Part shown: positions 28,273 to 35,428 of the stretch, in pieces | Layout of the letters: every line of letters starts with the position of its first letter | Position numbering within the stretch: position 1 is the stretch's first letter | Source: Candidatus Moraniibacteriota bacterium | GTDB lineage: Bacteria; Patescibacteriota; Minisyncoccia; Moranbacterales; GCA-2747515 | Assembly (NCBI GenBank): GCA_947311515.1 | Contig: CAMZLB010000052.1 | Location: forward strand, 1 to 35,428 | Direction of reading: 5' to 3' | DNA: 35,428 bases | The notes under the pieces: generated by a model | Seen by the model: only the letters and a program-made list of their open reading frames with translations | Database searches by the model: none | Told to the model about the DNA's origin: nothing | Program-made: the position numbers and the translations under genes

Positions 28273-30339
28273 TTACTTAGATAAGGTATTTACGGTAGGC
28301 TTTTTAATAAGTGAAAAATCTTGTACCTTTTGCCAATCATTTTCATTTAGGATAATTATTTTATCTTCAGATATAATGTACAGATAATCATTTATATATA
28401 AAGCTCTGCGAACTCCTGTTGTGCTTATCGCTTTTTTCATTTCTAGATTACCATTTTCAAAAGTAAATATATAACCCCCCTTGTTTCCAGGTAAGAAAAA
28501 TATATTGTGTTTATCATCAAGTAGAAAAGCATGATGATTATTTACTGCCTCTGAATAGTACTCATCAAGTAGGTATTTAGAAGTTTCCTTTGGATTAGTT
28601 ACATTAGAAACATCAAAGACTGATAGTTTTACCTTCCCATCTTCTTCTCCTATTCCGAGGATTAAATCATCTCCTAGTGAATGTAAGTATGATGAGTATC
28701 CTGGTATTTTTAGTTCGCCTGTAATCTTGGGAGAAGCGGGACTTTTTAAATCTAGAACATAAAATGGATCAGTCTCTCTAAATGTTACCACATATCCTTT
28801 GTCTTCCATGAATCTTACAGAATAAATCCTTTCATCTTTGCCCATATCAAATACAGAGCCTATAATTTTCATTTTTTTATCAAAAATATAAACATCATTT
28901 GTACTAGCTATATCATATTCATTGGTATCTATAGTTGTTGCTATACGTAAATTGCTCTTGTATTCATCTATTGAGAATTGATTTAATAAATGTCCAGGTA
29001 CTATACCTATATTATTAATTTGTAATTTCCCAAGAGAAACCTTTACAATAGAAGAATTTTCTAATTTTCTTATATGTTCTTCTAAATAATTTTTTATTTT
29101 ATTTTCAAGTTCATTTTTAAATTTTAAGGATTCATCTTCAGTCAATGTATTGAAATAAGTATCAATAAGTATTTCAAGTTCATGTGTTTTAGTGCTGTCA
29201 CTTATATCATAACTTATAAGTTTAGTTATTTTTTCTTTGAACTGATTCGGAATAGGACTTGAGTCAGATAATAAAAATTTAGTAAATATATCGAATTTAC
29301 TTGTTCGATTTGGATATGCTATGTAGAAATTTTCAAGAGACATGTATGTTACAATGTTTCCTTGAGATCCTATAAATGATAGTTTATCTTTTAGTTCACC
29401 AGTATCCACATTAATCTTTATGAGAGAGTATGTTATATCTGCTGAAATAGGATTTGTGGGATAATTTATAGTGTTACAAGGAATTATTATATCTACTCCA
29501 TTTATAACAAGTGGACGAATAGGGCAGGGTGTAGATGGTTTGATTTTAGTTTTTGTTAGTAAATAAAGTGTGCTATCTGACAATCTAGCAGTTTCAATTT
29601 GTACTTCATTATTTATTTTTATACTCCACTTTTTATCAGTATTGGAATTTGAGATATCATAACCATATATGTATTCATTTCCAAGTACTACTAAATTTTT
29701 ATTTTCTAGGAGTAGTTCGCCATGAACATCTAAATCATTGATAAGTTGTATATCTCCTGGAGGAATTGCTTTAATAGTGTAAATTCCTTCATTCCTTTGC
29801 ATTGGAGGGGCTATCTTCTTTTCTGATATCATGCTATTTTCTTTGCTTATTTCATCAAAAAATGTAGGCTCTTCTAAAAAATATGGAAAATTAAACCGTT
29901 CATGAGCTAAAAATATATTTTTTCCATCAGTTTTAACTATATCGGGTTCATCTATTCCTACAACTTGAACATTAGTTTTTGATGAGCGAGTAGATTTATT
30001 TTTGCTAAAATCTGTACCGGAACTCTTTAGACTGCTAGCAGTATTACTGGAGTCAACTTGGTTAGGTGACATTGTTAGGAGTCTTTCTTCTTTCACATTG
30101 AAAGTATCGTAACTACTATAATAATTTCCTTTATCTTCATTTTGTGCTAGGTAATTTTTAAAATCTGCTTCCGATTCAAATGTTTTGATTCCAGAAACAT
30201 CTTTTTTAACAATATTATTCTTTATGAAGTCTGGTGTAATTATACTTACAACATGACTACTATTATTTTTAAAGTAAGTTACTAGTAACAGTACTACAAA
30301 TAGAGATACTGCTAACAAAACAATTAGTGCTTTTTTCAT
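28273..30339 (-). CDS. secreted/membrane-anchored beta-propeller domain protein (PF09826-like)
   Basis: N-terminal signal helix; NVQVVGIDEPDIVKTDGKNIFLA signature; GYVVTFRETDPFYVLDLKSPASPKITGELKIPGYSSYLHSLGDDLILGIGEE. Confidence 0.85.
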   Translation of the reverse strand: MKKALIVLLAVSLFVVLLLVTYFKNNSSHVVSIITPDFIKNNIVKKDVSGIKTFESEADFKNYLAQNEDKGNYYSSYDTFNVKEERLLTMSPNQVDSSNTASSLKSSGTDFSKNKSTRSSKTNVQVVGIDEPDIVKTDGKNIFLAHERFNFPYFLEEPTFFDEISKENSMISEKKIAPPMQRNEGIYTIKAIPPGDIQLINDLDVHGELLLENKNLVVLGNEYIYGYDISNSNTDKKWSIKINNEVQIETARLSDSTLYLLTKTKIKPSTPCPIRPLVINGVDIIIPCNTINYPTNPISADITYSLIKINVDTGELKDKLSFIGSQGNIVTYMSLENFYIAYPNRTSKFDIFTKFLLSDSSPIPNQFKEKITKLISYDISDSTKTHELEILIDTYFNTLTEDESLKFKNELENKIKNYLEEHIRKLENSSIVKVSLGKLQINNIGIVPGHLLNQFSIDEYKSNLRIATTIDTNEYDIASTNDVYIFDKKMKIIGSVFDMGKDERIYSVRFMEDKGYVVTFRETDPFYVLDLKSPASPKITGELKIPGYSSYLHSLGDDLILGIGEEDGKVKLSVFDVSNVTNPKETSKYLLDEYYSEAVNNHHAFLLDDKHNIFFLPGNKGGYIFTFENGNLEMKKAISTTGVRRALYINDYLYIISEDKIIILNENDWQKVQDFSLIKKPTVNTLSK

Positions 30340-30749
30340 ATTTTATTATTTATTTTATTATTTATTTTATTATAACATGATTTTAAAAAATGGTACGATT
30401 CTCCAAATTAGTTTCATCTGTAGTTATAATTTTTTCTAGTCGAAAATACATAATCTTCTTGAAGTTACTTATTTTAAATGAGTCTATGTTGTATCATTTT
30501 GATGTCACAGGATTTCCAGTAGAAAATGGAGGTACTCATTCTTTGCATGTTGTTATAGTTAGTGAGAGGTGGTAAGGCTCTAATATCAAAAATTGAAAAA
30601 AACTTAGCGGTTTATTTTTAGCCAGTCTTCGCATGCTTCCATGGATGTTTAATAATTTTAAAAGGATTTTATATAACAGAAGATAATTATTTTAATTTGG
30701 TCAGATTTACATAGTGATTCAGAATAAGGTTTTACAATATTTCCAGTGA

Positions 30750-31580
30750 TTATAATTTCTTTTTGGAAAAAATAAATGATCTTGCTAATAAAATGAAAAC
30801 AAAAATAATTGTTGCAGATACAACAATTGAAGCTCCTGATGGTAAATCAAGATAGTAAGAAGTGAAAAGTCCAACAATAAAGGAAATAAATGCAAATATA
30901 ATTGCAAATAATACATATGAATAAAATGAGCGAGCTATTAATTTTGAGGTTACTGGTGGAATAATTAAGAGAGCACTAACTAGAATAATTCCCAGTAATT
31001 TAACACCGAGAACAACTGCAAGTGAGAGAAAAATATAAAAAAGTAAATCAAGATATTTCGTATGTATTCCAGATGTCCACGCCATCTCTTTTGAAAGTGA
31101 GATAAGAATAAATTGTCTAAAAAATATATAGACTATTAATAAAATTCCAAAAGACAAGGCGGTAATCGTCCAGATATCTGCCCATGTTACTGCTAAAATA
31201 TTACCAAAAAGAAAAGAAATTAACTCTGGTTGATATCCGGGTTGAAGTGAAACGAGGATGATTCCGAGTGCCATTCCAGTAGTAAAAACAATACCCACAA
31301 CAGTATCAGAAGCGAGCTTGGAATACTTCTCTAAAAAATACATAGTTATTCCTAAAAGTATACCAATTATTAAAGCTCCTATAAACGGTAAAATACCGAT
31401 AATAATTGCAATAGCTACTCCTAATAGAGAGGCATGTGCGATGCCGTCAGCAAAAAAGGACAGTTTACGTAGTGTCATAAATGAGCCAAGTACAGCAAGA
31501 AGTGGTGCGAGTACCATTCCTGCGATAAAAGCTCTCTGCATAAATTCCATTTGTAATAGTTCAATCATATTTTTTAACAA
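30750..31580 (-). CDS. zinc/manganese ABC transporter permease (ZnuB/ABC-3 family)
   Basis: Polytopic; MTLRKLSFFADGIAHASLLGVAIA, LLGIILVSALLIIPPVTSKLI. Confidence 0.92.
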   Translation of the reverse strand: MLKNMIELLQMEFMQRAFIAGMVLAPLLAVLGSFMTLRKLSFFADGIAHASLLGVAIAIIIGILPFIGALIIGILLGITMYFLEKYSKLASDTVVGIVFTTGMALGIILVSLQPGYQPELISFLFGNILAVTWADIWTITALSFGILLIVYIFFRQFILISLSKEMAWTSGIHTKYLDLLFYIFLSLAVVLGVKLLGIILVSALLIIPPVTSKLIARSFYSYVLFAIIFAFISFIVGLFTSYYLDLPSGASIVVSATIIFVFILLARSFIFSKKKL

Positions 31581-32293
31581 TGATGTTTATAAAGTGATAC
31601 ATTTTCGCCATACAATTCTTTAATAATTTTTGGAGTAATAACTTTTTCTGGTGTACCACTGCAAAGCATGGTTTTATTTATACAAATAACTTGAGTAGCA
31701 ATAGAGCTAACCATATTAATTTCATGTGAGACCATGATTATAGTCACATTGTAATCTTTTTGAATTTCTCTCATCAATTGATAAAAATTTTGCTCTCCAC
31801 CAATATCAATTCCACTAACTGGTTCGTCTAAAAATAATATCATAGGTTCTCCCAGTAATGCTTTTGTGATTAAGACTCGTTGTAACTGTCCACCAGACAA
31901 TTCTCCAAGTAGTGATTTTTGCAATTTTTTAATATTAAGATTTTTTAGTATTTTAATAATGCTTTGACTAGAAATAGTAGGGTGAGAAAATTTTAAAAAT
32001 TCAAGAACTGTAATAGGGAAAGTTTTATCAAAGCCTAATTTTTGCGGAACATAGCCAACTTTATCTCTTATTTTATCGGGTTTTTCTTCTAGAATAGAAA
32101 CACTCCCTTTATTGGGATTTAGTAGTCCAATAAGTATTTTTAATAAGGTAGTCTTTCCAGAACCATTTGGACCAATGATCATTACCATAGCATTTTGTTC
32201 TATCTGAAAAGAAATATTATTGAGCACAAAGTTACCACCATTTTTATAGGAGAAAGATAAATTTTCTACTTTTATTACAGTTGACATACTCAT
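31574..32293 (-). CDS. metal ABC transporter ATP-binding protein (ZnuC-like)
   Basis: GPNGSGKTTLLKILIG Walker A, LSGGQLQRVLITKAL signature, LFLDEPVSGID Walker B. Confidence 0.94.
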   Translation of the reverse strand: MSMSTVIKVENLSFSYKNGGNFVLNNISFQIEQNAMVMIIGPNGSGKTTLLKILIGLLNPNKGSVSILEEKPDKIRDKVGYVPQKLGFDKTFPITVLEFLKFSHPTISSQSIIKILKNLNIKKLQKSLLGELSGGQLQRVLITKALLGEPMILFLDEPVSGIDIGGEQNFYQLMREIQKDYNVTIIMVSHEINMVSSIATQVICINKTMLCSGTPEKVITPKIIKELYGENVSLYKHHC

Positions 32294-33309
32294 TATTTTT
32301 TAAGTGAATTTATTACTTGTTTTAAATTATATCTTATTAAATCAATATATGTCGTTCTCTCAAAAACTCCTCCCAACGGATCCATTGTAGCAATTCCTAG
32401 GTTGTTGTCTTGTGCAAAAGCTTTAATGATGCTACTTGAAAGTTGCGGCTCTACAAAAATCATAGAAATATTTTTATCTTGCACTTCTTTGCCTAAGTGC
32501 GCTAAATGTTTAGGTGATGGGTTTTCTCCAACTAAAGACTTGAAGCTACCAACAATATTTAAACCAAATTCATCAGCAAAATAATTCCAAGCATCATGCA
32601 AAACAACTACATTACGATTATCATAAAGCTCTATTTGTTTTTGTAATTCCATTCGTAATGTTTTTAATTCTTTTTGATATGCTACTGCTCTTTTTAAGTA
32701 TATATCTGCATTATCTGCATCTAATACTGATAATTCTTCGGCTATATTGAAAGCAATTTGTTCTGCATTTTTTGTAGAAAGCCAATAATGCGGATCAGTT
32801 GTGCCATGATTATGTTCATCTTCTTTTTTTTTCTCTTTATGTTCGTCATGATTATCTTGATGTTCATCATACTTATCTTTGTGATTAGTATGAGTGTCAT
32901 TTTCTTTTCTGTCTGTATGTGTAGCTTTTTTAGATTTTAACAGAGGGATATTGTTTTCTACTAGAAGTACTGGAATTTCTAAAGAATTGGTAATTTTTTC
33001 TGTCCAGTTATCTACACCATGTCCTATTGCAAAAATAACCTTAGATCCAGTCAATTTTTTAAGAACGCTTGGTTGGGGTTCAAAAGAATGTGGAGATGCT
33101 CCAGGAGGAGTTAAGAGTACTACTTCAAATTTATCTCCGGCGATTGTTTTCGTGATATCATAAAGTGGAAAGACAGTCGCAGCAACTTTTTGTTTTTGCT
33201 CTATTTTTGTGTCCGGTAATACTTCTTTTGTAATAGTTCTATTTTTTATTGCAAAAAATATCGCAATGAATGTCATAACTATGGCGACAATAAGGATTAT
33301 TTTTTTCAT
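32293..33309 (-). CDS. metal ABC transporter substrate-binding protein (ZnuA/AdcA-like)
   Basis: VAATVFPLYDITKTIAG, LTPPGASPHSFEPQPS, His-rich loop (HTDRKENDTHTNHKDKYDEHQDNHDEHKEKKKEDEHNHG), TTDPHYWLS. Start at 33309 preferred over the ORF-track start 33372, which overlaps the regulator gene. Confidence 0.93.
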   Translation of the reverse strand: MKKIILIVAIVMTFIAIFFAIKNRTITKEVLPDTKIEQKQKVAATVFPLYDITKTIAGDKFEVVLLTPPGASPHSFEPQPSVLKKLTGSKVIFAIGHGVDNWTEKITNSLEIPVLLVENNIPLLKSKKATHTDRKENDTHTNHKDKYDEHQDNHDEHKEKKKEDEHNHGTTDPHYWLSTKNAEQIAFNIAEELSVLDADNADIYLKRAVAYQKELKTLRMELQKQIELYDNRNVVVLHDAWNYFADEFGLNIVGSFKSLVGENPSPKHLAHLGKEVQDKNISMIFVEPQLSSSIIKAFAQDNNLGIATMDPLGGVFERTTYIDLIRYNLKQVINSLKK

Positions 33310-33331
33310 AATAGTTTTAATTTTAATAGGT

Positions 33332-33685
33332 TTAGTAACATTTTGCACAAAGTCCTTTAGCAATAACATCAAGAACTTTATATTTTGGAGGTAATGATAA
33401 TTGCGGAATACTCATCTTCTTTATACTACCACAATCAAGACATAAAAAATGATTGTGTTGATTTCTTGTACACACAATTTCATACATAACTTTTCGTTTT
33501 CCAAAGGTTACCTTTTTTATCTTTTTTTCACTAATAAGTTGTATAATATTTCTATAAATAGTTGAATAATCGACAGGATCTAGTTTTTTATGAATATCAG
33601 AGATACTTAAAAGATGATTTTCTTTTAAGAGACTTAATATTTTATCTTTGTATATATTTCTTTTCATATTAGATATATTATGCAA
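33332..33685 (-). CDS. Fur-family transcriptional regulator (Zur-like by context)
   Basis: LDPVDYSTIYRNIIQLISEKKIKKV HTH, CTRNQHNHFLCLDCGS metal site, C-terminal CAKC; first gene of the znu-like operon. Confidence 0.9.
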   Translation of the reverse strand: MHNISNMKRNIYKDKILSLLKENHLLSISDIHKKLDPVDYSTIYRNIIQLISEKKIKKVTFGKRKVMYEIVCTRNQHNHFLCLDCGSIKKMSIPQLSLPPKYKVLDVIAKGLCAKCY

Positions 33686-33758
33686 GTTACTTGTATAATA
33701 GTATATAATATAAATAAATACTTTGCAAGAAAAATAGATCTAGATATATTTTAAATTT

Positions 33759-33846
33759 TAAAGGATTTTTATTCATAGGGTTTTTGTAAGTTGTATTTTG
33801 AAAAAAAGTAATTTTAAAGTTTTGTAGAGATTTCTAAAAAATTACA
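33759..33846 (+). repeat. dispersed intergenic repeat, copy C
   Basis: aaaggatttttattcatagggtttttgtaagttgtattttgaaaaaaagtaattttaaagttttgtagag...aattacac. Confidence 0.65.
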
Positions 33847-33976
33847 CTCAAATTGATATTTGTGATATTATGTAATATATAGAGAAGATATATAATTATT
33901 AGATTTTATTTATAAAGTTTTAATTTGTGAATTAAATTGAATTTAGAGTTTTTTCAGTAATTTTTTAGTAGGTAGT

Positions 33977-34234
33977 ATGTTGATTATTATAGGTACTTTA
34001 TATTTTTTGTTTATAATTTTCATTATTGTAGCATCTGTAGTTATTGTTTGGCATCTTATGAGATATTCAATGAATAAAAAATTAGCTACAACGACAGTAC
34101 TAGTATTCATTACAGTGACCATTATACTTCTTGTGATGAGTTTACTGCTGTTTTTGAATGTTATGTCAACAATGAAAAAATCAGGTAATCAAGTTGATTA
34201 CTATAATCAGGATAATAATTCCTATGGTTTATGA
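33977..34234 (+). CDS. small membrane protein, hypothetical
   Basis: 85 aa with two hydrophobic helices; 4-bp overlap (ATGA) with the next gene. Confidence 0.65.
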   Translation: MLIIIGTLYFLFIIFIIVASVVIVWHLMRYSMNKKLATTTVLVFITVTIILLVMSLLLFLNVMSTMKKSGNQVDYYNQDNNSYGL

Positions 34235-34821
34235 AGCAGTTCAAACATTTTACAGCAAGTAGTAACGAAAAAATATACATGATTGTTTATAGGCATTGGT
34301 TTAATATTTTTAAGCAATATATACCCATACTATTATTTATTATTTTTGTTACTATAGGAATAGCTACACTTCTTGCATTGACAACTGATTCAAAAACTGT
34401 TATTAATACTAGTGGCTTTTATAATTCTGGTTTATATCTTTTAGGTATTGTTTTGTACTTAGTAGCTTGGGTGTATGGATTTATTATTTGGGTTGATTAT
34501 CATTTAGATATATGGATAGTGACAAGCTCTAGAATTGTAAATATAGAGCAAAAAGGATTTTTTTCTAGAACCGTCAGTGAACTTGAGTATATGCATATAC
34601 AAGATGTTACTAGTGATATACATGGAATTGTACACACAGCTCTTAATTATGGAGATGTGAATATTCAAACAGCAGGAACTCATGGTAGATTCACTTTTAG
34701 AAATATTCCAAAACCAGAAAAAATGAAAACTCTTGTAATGCATCTACATAGACAAGCATTGGCAAAGAAAGCTCATCCGAGTTATATAAAAAAAGAAAAA
34801 GAAATACAAAAAAATAACTAA
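34231..34821 (+). CDS. bacterial PH-domain (YdbS/bPH_2-like) membrane protein
   Basis: Two TM segments, then DIWIVTSSRIVNIEQKGFFSRTVSELEYMHIQDVTSDIHGIVHTALNYGDVNIQTAG. Confidence 0.85.
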   Translation: MKQFKHFTASSNEKIYMIVYRHWFNIFKQYIPILLFIIFVTIGIATLLALTTDSKTVINTSGFYNSGLYLLGIVLYLVAWVYGFIIWVDYHLDIWIVTSSRIVNIEQKGFFSRTVSELEYMHIQDVTSDIHGIVHTALNYGDVNIQTAGTHGRFTFRNIPKPEKMKTLVMHLHRQALAKKAHPSYIKKEKEIQKNN

Positions 34822-34848
34822 CTTAGTCTGTAATAATATAATATTACT

Positions 34849-35428
34849 ATGCGTTACACAATCATTTTTTGTATAATTTTTTTGTTTTTAAATAGTTCTG
34901 TTTTGGCAAGGGAGAATGAAAAACCATTAAGTATTGTTGCTAAAGATGAGAGCTTACTAACACTTAGAATAAATGAAGTATTGCCAAACCCAGAAGGAAA
35001 AGATTTAAATAAAGAATATGTAGAGATATATAATTATGGAGATACTGCAGTGAATTTGGTAAATTGGAAAATTTGTGATGATAAAAATAAATGTAAATTA
35101 TTTCTTGATAAGAAGATTAAAAAACATTCTTTTGTAGTTCTATATACTTTTTCATTAAAAAATAATGGTAAAAAAATATTTTTAAAATATTTGGATAGTG
35201 AAATAGATTCATTTTTATATAGTAATTCGTCAGAAGGAGTTAGTTGGAATTATTCTTCTGATAATTGGTATGAAGCAGTACCTACACCAAATGCAGAAAA
35301 TAAGCTTCCAGTAGTTGAGATTGTAACATATCCAAAAATCTTACTAAATGAAATCTACCCTAATCCAAAAGATAAAGATAAGCAAGATGAATTTATAGAA
35401 CTTTATAATCCAAATGATTTTGAGGTAG
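34849..35428 (+). CDS. secreted lamin-tail-domain (LTD) protein, truncated by the window end
   Basis: ATG at 34849, signal peptide MRYTIIFCIIFLFLNSSVLARE, LRINEVLPNPEGKDLNKEYVEIYNYGDTAVNLVNWKICD, second LTD start LLNEIYPNPKDKDKQDEFIELYNPNDFEV. No stop in window, so absent from the ORF track. Confidence 0.8.
   Translation, partial: MRYTIIFCIIFLFLNSSVLARENEKPLSIVAKDESLLTLRINEVLPNPEGKDLNKEYVEIYNYGDTAVNLVNWKICDDKNKCKLFLDKKIKKHSFVVLYTFSLKNNGKKIFLKYLDSEIDSFLYSNSSEGVSWNYSSDNWYEAVPTPNAENKLPVVEIVTYPKILLNEIYPNPKDKDKQDEFIELYNPNDFEV

Noticed and set aside
30390-30575. 61-aa + strand ORF
   Set aside because: No recognisable domain; the intergenic region may be a decayed gene but I could not reconstruct a family.
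32758-32940. 60-aa + strand hydrophobic ORF
   Set aside because: Antisense to the His-rich loop of the ZnuA-like gene; its Met/Ile/Phe-rich composition is the complement of His/Asp/Glu/Lys codons.
1-35428. CRISPR array, prophage, IS element or toxin-antitoxin system
   Set aside because: No regularly spaced repeats, transposase, phage structural genes or recognisable TA pair seen.
1-35428. UGA reassigned to Gly/Trp (code 25 or 4)
   Set aside because: Genes are complete under the standard code, Trp is encoded by TGG, and the TGA at 34232-34234 behaves as a true stop.

Overview
AT-rich bacterial chromosomal window in which the standard genetic code fits. Gene content is mostly core or housekeeping; the compact gene set loosely suggests a Patescibacteria/CPR-like genome (inference only). 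Recognisable content: a four-tRNA cluster (Val, Phe, CAU, Gly), gatB, ftsK, a rodZ-like gene, recA, ilvB-ilvN-apt, an L,D-transpeptidase, sod-ahpC, class I FBP aldolase, a UbiA-family gene, a UvrD/PcrA helicase, a plant-type ilvC, a PF09826-type beta-propeller protein, a fur-znuA-znuC-znuB-like operon, a PH-domain membrane protein and a lamin-tail-domain protein cut by the window end. The most unusual part is the 1.5 kb non-coding interval between the helicase gene and ilvC (25.26-26.75 kb). It holds a DnaA-box cluster, a candidate ~220-nt non-coding RNA with a near-consensus sigma70 promoter and a 24-bp hairpin, a second GC-rich structured element, and a frameshifted DUF2726-like pseudogene. 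Other observations: a second DnaA-box pair at 343-362, a dispersed intergenic repeat with three same-orientation copies, near absence of UGA stops and Shine-Dalgarno motifs, a His-rich beta-propeller, a Cys-rich membrane protein, and a small membrane ORF missing from the supplied ORF track. Everything was read by eye; no searches or folding programs were run.
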